Positions 21,273 to 42,854 of a stretch of DNA of 64,000 bases are shown in pieces. Within the stretch, counting starts at the first letter, position 1, and every line of letters starts with the position of its first letter. The DNA is from Bolinopsis microptera (Eukaryota; Ctenophora; Tentaculata; Lobata; Bolinopsidae), in assembly GCF_026151205.1 (NCBI RefSeq), contig NC_087078.1, positions 6,465,675 through 6,529,674 on the forward strand. Direction: 5' to 3'. The notes below the pieces were generated by a model that was given only the letters and a program-made list of their open reading frames with translations, was not told the DNA's origin and ran no database searches. Both the position numbers and the translations under genes were made by a program.

Positions 21273-24200
21273 GTCATGTCCGTCTATGTCCGCCTATGTC
21301 CTGTCCTTTTTGGATTCTATAAGACAACGGACGTGTTTTTTGGGACATTGGCGGACACGGACGGACATTGGCGGACTTGGACGGACATTGGCGGACTCGG
21401 ACGGACATTGGCGGACTCGGACGGACATTGGCGGACCCGGACGGACATTGGCGGACTTGGATGGACATTGGTGGACATTGGTGGACATTAGCAGACAAAC
21501 ATTTTGAGGACTGAAGAGTACTGAAGAGTACTGAAGAGTACTGAGGAGGATGGCTGAGAAGGATGGCTGAGGAGGATGGCTGAGGAGGATGACTGAGGAG
21601 GATGACTGAGGAGGATGACTGAGAGGGAGGAGAAGGATCAGGAAGACCCAGGAGGAGGAGGAGGAGGAGGACCCAGAAGGAGGACCTAGGAGGAGGAGGA
21701 GGAGAACTGAGGAGGATGACTGAGGAGGAGGAGGACTCAGGAGGAGGACTGAGAAGGAGGAGGACTGAGGAGGATGGCTGAGGAGGATGACTGAGAGGGA
21801 GGAGGAGGAAGAGGAAGAAGAGGACTGAGGAGGAGAAGGAGGACCCAGGAGGAGGAGGACCCAGGAGGAGGAAGACCCAGGAGGAGGACCCAGGAAAAGG
21901 CCCCAGGAGGAGGAGGACGACTGGGGAGGAGGAGAACTGTTGAGGACTGATGAGGAGGACTGAGGACGAGGAGGAAGAGTAGGAGGAGGACTGAGGAGGG
22001 GAGGAGAAGAGGACTGGGGAGGATCAGGAAGACCCAGGAGGACCCAGGAGGAGGAGGAGGAGGAGGACCCAGGAGGAGGAGGAGGACTGAGGAGGAGGAC
22101 TGAGGATGACTGAGAAGGAGGAGGACTGAGGAGTACTGAGGAGGATGGCTGAGGAGGATGGCTGGGGAGGATGGCTGAGGAGGATGACTGAGGAGGATGA
22201 CTGAGAGAGAGGAGGAGGAGGACTCAGGAGGAGGACTCAGAAGGAAGAGGAGGAGGACTCAGGAGGAGGACTCAGGAGGAGGACTTAGGAGAAATGAGAA
22301 GGAGGACTGAGGAGAACTGAGGAGGAGGAGGAGGAGGACTGAATAGGAGGAGAAGGAGGAGGACTGAGGACCGAGGAGGAAGAGGAGGAGGATGAAGAGG
22401 AGGAGGAGGACCCAGGAGGAGGAGGACTGAGGAGGACTGAGGAGGATGGCTGAGGAGGATGACTGAGAGGGAAGAGGAGGAGGAGGAGGACTGAGAAGGA
22501 GGAGGAGGAGGAGGAGGACTGAATAGGAGGAGGAGGAGGGGGACTGGGGGAGGACTGAGGAGGAGGATGTAGGACTGAGGAGAAGGATGAGGAGGAGGAC
22601 TGAGGAGGACTGAGGACTGAGGAGGAAGAGGAGGAGGATGAAGAGGAGGACCCAGGAGGAGGACCCAGGAGGAGGACTCAGGAGGAGGAGGAGGACTGGG
22701 GAGGAGGAGGACTGTTGAGGACTGATGAGGAGGACTGAGGACGAGGAGTAGGAGGAGGACTGAGGAGGGAGGAGGAAGAGGACTGAGGAAGATCAGGAAG
22801 ACCCAGGGGGAGGAGGAGGAAGAGTAGTCCGAGGAGGAAGCATCTAAATGTTATTTCCATTTTTGTCCGTTTTTGTCCGCTCTATTATTTGTCCGTTTTG
22901 AAAATATAGGGTACCGAACGGACAAAAAACATGATCCCCCTATAACAGCAAAAATTGAACATTTTATTTAGCAATTTAGGTGTCCATTAATGTCCGCCTA
23001 TGTCCGCCTATGTCCGTCTATGTCCGCCTATGTCCGTCTATGTCCGCCTATGTCTGCCTATGTCCGCCTATGTCCTGTCCTTAGGAGAAATGAGAAGGAG
23101 GACTGAGGAGAACTGAGGAGGAGGAGGAGGAGGACTGAATAGGAGGAGGAGAAGGAGGGGGACTGGGAGAGGACTGGGGAGGAGGAGGACTGATGAGAAG
23201 GAGGAGGACCCAGGAGGATCAGGAGGAGGACTGAGGACCAAGGAGGAAGAGGAGGAGGATGAAGAGGAGGAGGAGGACCCAGGAGGAGGAGGACTGAGGA
23301 GGACTGAGGAGGACTGAGGAGGATGGCTGAGGAGGATGACTGAGAGGGAAGAGGAGGAGGAGGAGGACTGAGAAGGAGGAGGAGGAGGAGGAGGACTGAA
23401 TAGGAGGAGGAGGAGGGGGACTGGGGGAGGACTGAGGAGGAGGATGGAGGACTGAGGAGAAGGATGAGGAGGAGCACTGAGGAGGACTGAGGACTGAGGA
23501 GGAAGAGGAGGAGGATGAAGAGGAGGACCCAGGAGGAGGACTCAGGAGGAGGAGGAGGACTGGGGAGGAGGAGGACTGTTGAGGACTGATGAGGAGGACT
23601 GAGGACGAGGAGGAGGAGGACTGAGGAGGGGAGGAGGAAGAGGACTGAGGAAGATCAGGAAGACCCAGGGGGAGGAGGAGGAAGAGTAGTCCGAGGAGGA
23701 AGCATCTAAATGTTATTTCCATTTTTGTCCGTTTTTGTCCGCTCTATTTTTTGTCCGTTTTGAAAATATAGGGTACCGAACGGACAAAAAACATGATCCC
23801 CCCTATAACAGCAAAAATTGAACATTTTATTTAGCAATTTAGGTGTCCATTAATGTCCGCCTATGTCCGCCTATGTCCGCCTATGTCCGCCTATGTCCGC
23901 CTATGTCCGTCTATGTCCGCCTATGTCCGCCTATGTCCTGTCCTTTTTGGATTCTATGAGACAAGCGGACATAGACGGACGTGACACCCCCCCCCTTAAA
24001 AGGATAAATATAAGATTTCACGTGTTCTTATCAATGTGAAAATGTTCAACATTGTTTAAATTTTGAGGATAAAAATATATCATACTCCATAACTATAATG
24101 TACCTTAGAAACAAATGAATAGCTGATCTAGCTGTCATAGCACTCATAGAAGCACTCCTTGTGTTCAACCCAAGAGATCCTCTGTGAGCCATGGAGATAT

Positions 24201-27200
24201 CAGCGAGAGATCCTCTTGGTGTGGCAGCCATGTCACGCGCTGAGATGGAGATGGAGCCATGACGTGTTGTGTTAGCTGCACGTGCAGAGGGCGCGCCGTC
24301 AGCACGTGTGGAGATAGTATGGCTCACTCCGTCCTCTATGATGGTGGAGGAGTTCCTGGTTCTAGTTCGACGGAGTGACTTGTTACAGTTGCAGGTGTGG
24401 GTGTTGTGTAGAGGACAGGGTGTTTTGTAGATGTCTTCCAGGTTCCTGGTCATCGAGTTCTTGAAGTCCTGAAAAGGAATTGGTCTTAGCATAAATTGGT
24501 ATTAGTATAAAGAATTCTATTGAAGATTTGTAGATGATGTGATGTTAGTGCACGTCACATCGTAACAAAGTAACAGACCTCTAAATTCCTATCATTCCTA
24601 ATCTACACACCTGTCCATCCACACTCCAGAACATGCCGTCTAAAGCTGTGGTAACAGTTGCTGTCCTCATCGTCTGTTCTAGAACTTCAGAGTCCCCGAA
24701 AATGTCTCCTTTATTGAGAATCTGCTGAGTTTCCTCCTCTTTTAGCTCTTTGTTGAACCTTGTCAGTACCACTGAGAGTTAAAACTTGTTAAAACAAGAA
24801 CCGAACAATACAACGAAATATGAGACTTAAAAAGAAAATGATAAAGTTTAATATTCTTATCTGTAATTACCACATCTTATCAGTGTTGGTCATGTTAAGG
24901 TAAATTTCCCTACTGTATTGCCCAATGACTAGCTTGAACTGTAATCGTATCCAAATCAGAAATCTACTCTTAATGAAACCTGTTCCACAGAGGATGAAGT
25001 AGACTCTGCCCGGTATATGTCCCTCTCTCAGTAAAACTCTCCCTCTCCCATATCTCTCTAACAGTCCCACCCTACACAACTCCGTCTGTACCTACAGCCA
25101 TATTATTATTATGTTGTCAGGGAATATAACTTTATTTGTACGGTTTGTTCGAAATAATTGGCCCGGGACAATTAATGCTGAGTTTGCAAAATCAATCGAT
25201 AATTTGGTTCTGTATAAGATTAAGACATAAAGAAGAATGCATTTACATATTCAGGGTAGGCTCCAAAAGAGTTGCACTCTCGTAGGGTTAATCTGAGAGA
25301 TCTGATCTGAGCTGTGGTTCTGAGCCTTCTGTTCCTTCCCACTTCTTCTAGATCTCGAGAGAAGAATATCTGAAGATAAACATCAGTTGGAACATACAAT
25401 AAGCTAAATAGTGGTTTAAAAAGCAGATTGTTTCTGCGCCAATATGATTATGAACTTATCAGGCTCCATGAAAAAATTAACTCAGATAAATGTATCGTAC
25501 TTGACAGAATGTTATAAAATCTAAAAAGTATGCTTGATAAACAGTTCTTTAAACTCAATTCAAATCGGTTTCTAAAATCACATCAGAAGCATCTGACAGC
25601 AAATATAGAATCATCAGTCAAAGCTCACAAACAACTATCTCAACAGAAAACAAAACACCCAGAAAATAGAGCCAGGAGTTGTACAAACCTCCTGTTTGGG
25701 TCGCTTAAAGATTGAGGGGTCGAACATGAACTTCCGATCAACTTCAAACTTGTGTTCAAGATATGTTTTTATCTGATCCTGTGTCTTCTCTATCTCCTTA
25801 CGGGTTACTTCGCTGTTGGGTGGTGTTATTTGTAGTGGCGAAATTAATAATATCTAAACACTGTTCGTTTGTTCCGTTATTCTTTTTCCTTCCTCTTTTC
25901 CTTGTCATCCCCTTTAGTTTTAAGATTCTTGCTATAAATGGCTACAGCTAACACTATTAATGCTAAGTACCAAACAACAAGTGGGAGGTGGATCGTTAGT
26001 ATACCATTAAATCGATTTAACACCGCAATTCCAGTCGCAAGCCTGGGACCACTACTAGCATAGTCACAACATCTACAAAGCTGCCATATAGCCTGACTGA
26101 CAATTTTCTCGACTGACTGACAATGTTTCTTCTTTTTCCCCATTTAGAATACAAAGATTAGTACATTTTAGCTTATGATTAATATTATATTTTTACCTAT
26201 AGTTTACCTAGATTCAATAACACGCACAATACTAATTATCTTCAAAGGGGGGGACGAGTCGCGTTTGTGAACACAAAATGTATGAAAGTAATCTAACTTT
26301 AGTAAAGGCAACCATTTCCTTCAAACACAATCTGTTGTCAGTGATCATATTATTAATCGGATGAGTTTGAGCATGCAAGTGTTTACCAGCCGAACAAACT
26401 ATCAAAATAAAGCCACCTAATTCTCAAGCCTTTTGATCTACTGGCCAGTAAATGGTTCGGGAGAAAAATTACTCAACAAAATGACCTTTATTTAGGATAG
26501 AGTGGCAGCATATGATTGGGGACCACCTGCAGACATGAAACAACACCTGTCCTTTATCTGCTCAAATTTTTACACCGAAATCGATTACAGCCCAAATTTC
26601 TGGTATATATATTTACTATTACTATTATCCAAAGACAACCGACTGATTACATGAAGCTAAAGCTAAAATAACGACCCGCAAGCGGTTAAAAATCTACTGA
26701 TTCTTCAAGTTGACGCGGGCGCACTCACGAAAAACGTTCGATCATTGTCACCACACAGCTTTTCTCAAAATAATTATGCAACGTTTGAAGTGCGCAACTT
26801 TATACAACTTCGCTACAAAACATAGCAACTAATTTTACGAAACTCCCAAACAGGTGCTGAAAACGTGGATAGTCCCAACTTTTAAATAGTTTCTCACATA
26901 ATAATCTTAATATGCAAATGCTATGCATGTGCAATAGCTATAATAAATAGCCAGCTGCTGTACAGATCGTGAAATTACTTTAAATTCTGTTAAAATCATT
27001 AGCGAAATTAGAGTCTGAGCCCAGTAGATCTAAGATTAGGAGTAATTTGACCCGACTCACAGTAAGACCCAATAGAGAACAATGTGTACCCTTCTTTGTT
27101 AATGACAATGTTTATAATCAATAATGTCGTTATATCAATCATATTCGTCACTGTTCTATGACAAGAATGATTGCATCTTAGGAGATAGATGTTGTATCTA

Positions 27201-28197
27201 CCTCTATGATTGATCAATGATCATGATGCATATAATAAAAAACAATTGCTTAACTTCTATATCTGACATTATTAAATTGCTATTAATAGTTAACTTATGA
27301 CTCAATGAATAGGTTTAAAAGCTTATCAACCGTGATTAAGTCACGAGTGATCAAGTAATTGTTGTTCATCATGATCGGTAATTGTTTTTTTTTCCTGTCA
27401 ATGAGCTTAGTTTTAAAACAATTTAAAAGTTCACTGGTGAATAAGCTAAAACAAACTTATAAACTTACAGTTTCTGAAACTCCGAAGCTACATTGCTGAC
27501 CATCATTATACACTTTCCAACGTTTTTCCACCTATCTTTCGCCTGGAATTGAAAATAAGTATTGTTGATTTAAAAAGAGATATAGTTATGACAATTTTGA
27601 ATGAATTAATCACCGATGATAAGGCACGCTCGATAATTATCTTCACCCTATTAAAAGATTACACAATAAACATTTTTCACGGTTTTCCTCCAAAATTGAC
27701 CGGACATAACAGAGCCGAATCTGGACCTGAAACATCAACATCTTAACTCATATCATTTGGTTTATAACCTTCTGTTTCCGTTTCTTTATATCATCCTCCC
27801 TCCGTTGCTTCATATCCTCGTCCATAAAATCCGCACTCTCCTCTCTAAGATCACCCGACTTGTTAAGCACACTACTTGTCCTGGACACCCCAGACAGTCC
27901 TCTATTAACACGTTTAACCGAGCTGATTGAGCCGGAAGATGCACGGTACTCTCCCCCAATAGAAGCCCGGTGGTGTGCAGCACTGAAACTCCCCACAGAC
28001 CCGCGAGTACCCGCAGCTCCATGAGCTCTGAACCCGCTCATAGAGCCGGATCTGGTGCGGATATCAGAGCGGGAAGCCCGGGGAATAACCCCTGGTTTGT
28101 GGTGGTCGGGAGATGCTGTGGAGGTGTTGTTGGGAGGTGCTGTGGAGGTGTTGTTGGCGAGGACGGACATTGAGTCCCGGACTCTGTTCCACTGCAT
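19441..28197 (-). CDS. CNBD2: CNBD2-like cyclic-nucleotide-binding protein
   Basis: Exons: 28197-27769, 27542-27469, 25812-25689, 25369-25247, 25091-24980, 24771-24611, 24468-24104, 20645-20548, 20410-20241, 20098-19883, 19686 to the stop at 19441. Phases agree throughout; the 24104/20645 join is the least certain because its acceptor (aacgtgag) is poor. The N-terminus is Ser/Arg-rich (HRASIGGEYRASSGS). Core: WKNVGKCIMMVSNVASEFQKL, then FMFDPSIFKRP, then CELCRVGLLERYGRGR-like, REGHIPGRVYFILCGTG and GDIFGDSEVLEQTMRTATV, i.e. a cyclic-nucleotide fold. After Ser/Arg-rich linkers comes KVCTLEEGDVYGMTSLF..SRGCECVIVKKDTFQLL, which parallels the C-terminal region of mammalian CNBD2. The GEx(2)AL-xRAA phosphate cassette is not clear, so ligand binding is uncertain. 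CNBD2 is linked to spermatogenesis in mammals. If the GTAAGA after GREK-like REK at 19507 is not used, the frame ends VFADKCMKWRVMEQR. Confidence 0.78.
21340..21495. repeat. 20-bp minisatellite (ggacattggcggactcggac)
   Basis: About seven copies with single-base variants (cttgg, ctcgg, cccgg). The core words resemble the atgtccgcc repeats at the other side of the element read on the other strand. Confidence 0.85.
21510..22840. repeat. Purine-strand GGA/ACTGAGGA minisatellite, block 1
   Basis: One strand is almost only A and G, built from gga, ggactga, gaggatggctgag and acccagg words. Long open frames across it are by-products of the repeat, not genes. Such mirror-rich purine tracts can form triplex (H-DNA). 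Confidence 0.9.
22985..23065. repeat. 10-bp minisatellite (tgtccgccta)
   Basis: Tandem tgtccgccta / tgtccgtcta units; a second array of the same units occurs at about 23855-23940 next to the right end. Confidence 0.85.
23075..23850. repeat. Purine minisatellite block 2, a near copy of about 22280-22980
   Basis: From ttaggagaaatgagaagg onward, through gtccgaggaggaagcatcta and ctaaatgttatttcc to aacggacaaaaaacatgatc, the sequence repeats the segment starting near 22280 with few changes. This is a recent tandem duplication of roughly 800 bp. Confidence 0.85.
25877..26143 (-). CDS. Hypothetical small membrane protein nested in a CNBD2-like intron
   Basis: 88 codons from ATG 26143: basic start MGKKKKHCQSVEKIV, a middle with CRCCDYASSGPRLATG, one strongly hydrophobic helix (IHLPLVVWYLALIVLAVAIY, about residues 51-70) and a charged end KTKGDDKEKRKEKE. 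The layout suits a small single-pass protein with a cytosolic basic tail. Same strand as the host gene, so it could also be chance open intron sequence. I do not recognise a family. Confidence 0.45.
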   Translation of the reverse strand: MGKKKKHCQSVEKIVSQAIWQLCRCCDYASSGPRLATGIAVLNRFNGILTIHLPLVVWYLALIVLAVAIYSKNLKTKGDDKEKRKEKE

Positions 28198-30287
28198 GGT
28201 ATTAGTTATTGGTAACTTGTTATTGGAAACTTGTTGTAGGTAACTGGTGACTTGATGCTGACGGCACTTCTTCACTTTAATTCCTGTTCAACTCCTTCAC
28301 TGGTCACTGCTCACATTGCAAAGCTGCGGTGACAACTTTTTGTCCTGCTCAGTGGTCAATACTTATCAAGTTAGGAATGCCACAGAGAAGTTTAATTTAT
28401 GTTTGTGGTTTAAAGCTTTTGTAGTATTGGAACTTTGAGATACAACTACAACAAGTACTACAATTACAACTGCAATTAAATGATGTTTTGTCTACAAATG
28501 GTAAATATTGAGGTTTTCAATGAATACTTCTTGCATGTTTTCAGCATAGCAATTCTAAAAGTAATTATTTGAACGTAAAGCATTGCAAAAAATTGAAAGA
28601 GCGGAAAGTTTCGATCAATTTAATCATTTAATTCAATGATTGAAGGCAACTAAGTGGAATTAGTGACGATGCATAGCTAAGATCAACTTTTGAATACTAA
28701 ATAGTGTCAATTGTCAAGCCTTATCTTTAGGAGTCAAAGAAAAAGTATGTTTAACAAAGGAATGTCCGCATAAAAACGGCTTGGTTGTGGTAGTTATAGA
28801 ATAAGTATCGTAAGTTGTCTTCGTTTGTCGATTGAAAAGTTGGTTAAAAATCGGTCAAAAGTACGATTATTCAACAATACGATGATTCAACAATACTAGT
28901 TGTGAATTTTATCTTCTACTACGAAAATTACTTAAAAGCCAACCTAGACGTACTCAGAAAAGAAACCAAATATGACATTGTTCAATTGTCTTTTAACCGA
29001 TCACATTTCAGCCAACTCTTCGATCGACCGCGATCTGAAGACAAATATTTTACAATTCTAAAAGAAAAGATCAATGTATCGATCAGAACCACTCAACCTC
29101 AACATTTGTGAAACAATAAGTCAGCTGGCAACAATTTCGTAAGAAACTAACAAAATATTACCAGGCTGAGCCTGAACTATTACGTGTTGTGTACGTGACA
29201 GGCAAAAATCTAACGAGACGATTTTAAAACATATCCCAGTAACAGCCTGTACCGTTGAGTTACTGTTAGAGTAGACTATACATTGAATTTACATTAATTA
29301 ATGTTTTGGGTCCCCCGGTAATACAGTTAGACTAACTGCAAGGTAATACGCTCCACACTCAGTACAATCTTAAGTCATGTACGATATTTAGGTTATGCCT
29401 ATGGCATGCGCCCTCATCAATTTCTAGCGACCGAAATCGAATAAATGATAAAAGAATACGGCAAAGATCGATTAAGATCACCGTGGCGTGCATAGCCTTT
29501 TACCCGACAGAAAACAATCAGGATGAATCATATTATTCATTAATGAACAGATTAAAAAAGACAGGAGAGTGACTGGAACGGAGGCTGGTTGAAATGGCAG
29601 AAATGCCACTTAGAGATCAGATATCTCAATCTCATAGCACAATTCAGCCAACAATCGGTACGAATATTTATTACAGTACTCAATTACCTGCGATCGATAA
29701 ACAGAAGGTCCGATTCTGCGGCACGAGATCCCGTTTCTCAGATAAACGAGTTAAGACAGCAGGATCCTACTCCTCAGTCCTCAACTCCTCTCTAAGCTAG
29801 TAGTAACTAGCACTGGAGGGGGTTCTTGAAACTTTGAAACATATAATTGACACTGGAGGTTGTTGCTAACGAGGCGGCTAATCATAACAGTTTGTAGAAC
29901 GCCTGGATGACTGAATGATGAGAATATAGCATAACTTTCTAGCCTGCTGTAACTCGGACCATCTTTTACAATTCGTTATCATCTTTAATAGCAGGAATTT
30001 TAAGCACATGATTAAAAATCAAAGTTAGCCGAAGAGGGAATCCATTGAATTTGAGGCCAGGCACCGCATTCAAATCCAAATCAAAATCTACCGGAAAAGA
30101 TCATGACTCTTATCTTGATCTTTAAACAGAAAACTTATCAAGACCAAAGACTTCGCGGTGTTTTTTTGATGAAATCATAAGTAGCTGTAAGTGTAACTGT
30201 AAGTTATATTGATTAACAAATTTTAGTAAATGCAGATTAATCGCAAAAAATGAATATATCCGTAAAAACGCTAAATTGGATTCGTAC
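28198..30287. other. Mostly non-coding, 5' side of the CNBD2-like gene
   Basis: AT-rich. Apart from the small frame at 29594-29800 no exon was recognised. An open extension upstream of the ATG at 28197 (HQVTSYLQQVSNNKLPITNT after acceptor ccgtcag) is in phase 0 with the exon ending at 30288, so the CNBD2-like gene could start further upstream. Confidence 0.45.
29594..29800 (+). CDS. Hypothetical 68-residue protein
   Basis: ATG to TAG without introns: MAEMPLRDQISQSHSTIQPT at the start and QKVRFCGTRSRFSDKRVKT near the end. Codon use looks protein-like and the sequence is of normal complexity, but no family is recognised, and a second overlapping frame is also open. Could be a first exon. Confidence 0.35.
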   Translation: MAEMPLRDQISQSHSTIQPTIGTNIYYSTQLPAIDKQKVRFCGTRSRFSDKRVKTAGSYSSVLNSSLS

Positions 30288-30960
30288 CTCAGCCTCAGTG
30301 AAAATATCGCTAGTTACAGATGTAATAGATCCGGACCTCTGTTGCCTTGCTGGTGCAGAGGGAGTCTTAACCTGAGCTCCGCCCCATCTTACTGTTTTAA
30401 CCGTACCTCTCGCTATGGGATCTAGGGAATTGGTTAACTAGGTGTTATCAGTTTGGTTCAACTAGGTAGTAGGTACGAAGTACGGGCCAGTTACATTTAA
30501 TTTGGTAATCGAGCAGTTGATATAAAAAATTGTAAAGTGTTGTCAAGTTGGCCTTAAAAATTGATTCATTGAATGTTAAAGCGAACCGGGCGGAGATGTA
30601 ATCATGTATCACTAACTATCAACAGCAAAATACATTTTAAAATTAATACTCAAATATACAGAGGCCGTAATCGTTTTATTTTCAATCATCTCAGCTAGAA
30701 TCCAGATGCAGCTGATTTTAATTGAAAACATTAAAAAGGATACCCGGTTCAACTGAAAAGTAAAAACAGTGTACAGTGTAGGACTAGGACCTACACTGTC
30801 ACTGTAGGTGGGTCAAATTTTCCCATTACATCTGCGGAACTGACAAAAATCTACTAAACTGAAAGAACTGTAAGTTATAATAAAACCGTTAAACTAACCA
30901 GAATCCCCTGCGAGTTTAGCTAAATGTCTCCGCATGACCTCTTCGCTGGCTCTGGGTTTC
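30288..30960 (-). CDS. Two exons of an unidentified minus-strand gene (or 5' exons of the CNBD2-like gene)
   Basis: Exon 30960-30899 encodes KPRASEEVMRRHLAKLAGDS and exon 30421-30288 encodes PIARGTVKTVRWGGAQVKTP then SAPARQQRSGSITSV and SDIFTEAE. Acceptors (ggttaccag, ccctag) and donors (GTTAGT, GTACGA) flank them and the split codon G/AT matches, so both are very probably real. Upstream and downstream exons are not fixed. The second exon ends in phase 0, as needed to join a possible exon at 28257. Confidence 0.6.
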
Positions 30961-33469
30961 CTGGTAACCAATTAATTTCGCAACCTCATGTCCAGATCTC
31001 GCGGAATTAATTGTGTTTCCTTTGCTGTGCGGCAAATTACTGAAATAAATTTTTATTGAACTCCTCAAATGTAATCTAATCAGAACAATTTGAATTCATC
31101 GATCACCAAGGGAAAGTATATTGCTATAGTTACCAGCTTAATAACCATAACATTTCGACGGATGAGCGATCATGAGCGTACTAAATGTAATCATGCATGA
31201 AACACCCCTTCATTGTTCATTTTACTTTTAGGAATGCAATTGAGTCAAAAGATTTCAATTCTGAGTTGATAGTATTAGTTGATATTCATATTATACTTAT
31301 ACATAGTGTTATAGTGGATGATATATTTTTGTGGATGCGACCACTTTCTTACAGCCACAGCACAATGTAACCAATACTAATAGCTAGCCGGGCCCCACTA
31401 CCAAGTGCCTTTATCACGGGGCATGTCACAAGTACAAAGGTCCCTATCCTAATCCTAGACTTCTAGTCCTAACTCAATCCTATTTGCATGCACTTGGTAC
31501 TAATCCTGGTATTAGATTTGAAACTTAGCAGCTGCAGTAATCATAATTACAAAATCATACAGTGCAAGTGAGCCTAAGAGTAAGACTTGACAGGGTCAAC
31601 TTCAAAGAAGTATTGAATTGATTTGACAAGTTCCTTGTGGCATGAATGACCACGGACGACTTTTGGTTGGGCCGAGAAATGGAGGAAAAGCTTATAAAAT
31701 CTACCCAATTTGGTGATGATCAACCAACAACCTAATTAAATTTTAATTGTGCAGTAGAAGAAAACCGGATTCAAAATTAGAAATAGGACCGGATAGATTG
31801 GGACCAGGGTAAATCAAAGTTTAATCAATTACACTCAGCATATATTATTATTATATTTATGGTGTATTTCACCATGTAGCATATTTGTCATATATGTCAC
31901 ACTGTAGCATATTTGCTTCAGTAAAATGGTAGAAGATGGATAAACAATCTTCGAATCAAGCTTCATGCAGAGATGGATCACTCCATTTTTTAGCATCATT
32001 CCAGAAATTGCTTACCTTTTGTAAGTCTCTCTTACTTCTTAGTCTAGTCAATATCAAAAAAAATTCTATATAGATGCGATTGAGCTAGTGCTAAGATGTA
32101 AGAATGGCGAAACTATTCAGATTCTGATCAAATGAGATATAATTACACGTACCACAGCATGAGCAACAATAACGGGCATAGTAACCAGGAGTAGTTTGAA
32201 ACTGAGAACTATACCTCCTACTCAGACTCCAGGTAACCTCATTAACATGTTACCAAGGTGTATTGGTGCTGTACCCGGGCTCCATACAGCTGGCCCAAAT
32301 ACACCCCAACGTCCAACTTAACTAGATACATAATCCACTTAGGACCACTTCATGTCGCATTGTTGACCGTGTTCTCCTCCACTTACTTTTACCATGTCTA
32401 GGAATGTTATCGGTACAAAAGTTAATTGTTTTAGAGTGAGAGATCTTGGTGGTTGCTAGAAGTTTTGAAACTTGAGGGTTGTTTCGATGTGTATAGTAGA
32501 ATTCTGAATTCGTAAAAACGTACGTGATCTAACGTAGGACTGGTAGTAACGAGATTAAAATCAAGCTGATTTAGTCATTTTAATCTAGAACAGACATAGA
32601 ATTCAACAGTACAATAATAGATCACGGAAGGCCGGATGTTTGATTAGTGATAACCAGGTGAAAACGACTGATTAAAAGTTTGGTCGAAACTAGGACTACA
32701 TGGTCGCCTTTCATCTTGTATCACGTTGTGCAACCTTGTATCACGTGGTGACCCCCACGGTCGCTTCACTACAGGGGGAGCCGCGCACTTCGTGTCATAC
32801 AACGTATGACAAGTGCAACCCACGGTCGTTTCACTCGTCCTGACGATACAGGGGGAGCCGCGCACTTCGTGCGCGGCGGGTCATACAACGTATGACAACT
32901 TTCATCCATGGAGTGCGCGTCTCAGACGTGATTCGTGGGCAAGTCGAAACTTTAAAACTAGATCAATTTTAAATCTGTATCGACAATATGCCTGCATTTA
33001 ATTAAGGAGTGTTTCAAGTTAAGGATGTAAATGAAGACCAGTTATGGATATTCATAACACACCCAGTTTTTAAGTACAACTCTTTGGACATTAAATTTCC
33101 CTGCGCTTCCACGATACACAAATAAAACGTTAAATTAATGAAACAAATTAGTTGTTATTCTAATTTGACAGAACACATGGGACTGCTCAGACATGATAGC
33201 TCTCGTTACTCTCAGATCATAAGTTGACTCAAACGAAACGTTCCTTCAGATACTTTCTCAAAATGTAAAGTACAAGCTGGCCAGCCAATCTTGTCTTGTC
33301 CCATCAAATTTTGAAAAGTAAAGAAAAATAAACGTGCCATTGGCATTGAAATTTAAATTAAACAAGCAAAATAATCTGCTGAAATAGATGACAACACTCG
33401 GTTTATATTAAGTTGAAGTACTGTTTTCGTCAAGACAACATTTAACAAATATAGAAATCTAGAAAAGTC
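30961..33469. other. Intergenic, no gene seen
   Basis: About 2.5 kb between the exons above and the 3' end of the HSPA4 gene. No convincing exon. It contains the hairpin-rich repeat at 32745-32905. Confidence 0.45.
32745..32905. repeat. Two copies of a GC-rich hairpin unit
   Basis: The words cacggtcg, ttcact, acagggggagccgcgcactt and gtcatacaacgtatgac occur twice, at about 32756-32813 and 32820-32897. The second copy has a perfect stem ccgcgcac/gtgcgcgg closed by ttc; both have the stem gtcatac/gtatgac around aac. GC content is far above the surroundings. Likely a structured short element; no family recognised. Confidence 0.65.
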
Positions 33470-42443
<8,974 letters not shown>

Positions 42444-42854
42444 CTAATGATGGGTAAAATGGTTAGTGGCATTAAGATGGGAACAATATGCGAAGTTATA
42501 GATTTGACAAGTTTAATACCTGCTTAGTTAAACTTTTATATTAAGAAATATTAAGTTCTTGATTTTATAAGAAAAGTGAAACCAAAACAATACAGATTCA
42601 TGGTTAGAATTCAGTATATCAGCAATTTAACATTAATGTTTTAAATAAACCTGAGCAATAAATACTATATAAGTTAAGCCTCAACTAAAACTGCTTTGTA
42701 TTATGCCTGTCACATTGAATTCCGAAACAATGAGCACAATAATCTTAAATCCATCAGAAGGTATAAAAAGTCTGCTAGACACAATCCGTTACCCAAGAGG
42801 TTAAAAACATTAAAAAGACAATGAAAAAACAAATCTGCTATATAACTTAAACCA

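Larger units (their letters stand above)
21232..23999. mobile_element. TTAA-flanked inverted-repeat element swollen by minisatellites (2.8 kb)
   Basis: Left end TTAAAA at 21232 then a G run of about 34 (21238-21271) and gtgtcatgtccgtctatgtcc; right end is the complement, ggacatagacggacgtgacac then a C run and TTAA at 23996-23999. Inverted ends are about 25 bp beyond the G/C run. The same end plan occurs at 7053 and 43852. It sits inside a CNBD2-like intron. No transposase frame; the interior is almost wholly tandem repeats. Confidence 0.75.

Noticed and set aside
22678-23722. Several long frames over the GGA tract on the minus strand (Ser/Leu/Pro-only proteins)
   Set aside because: Composition is forced by the repeat; no start context, splice sites or normal amino-acid mix.
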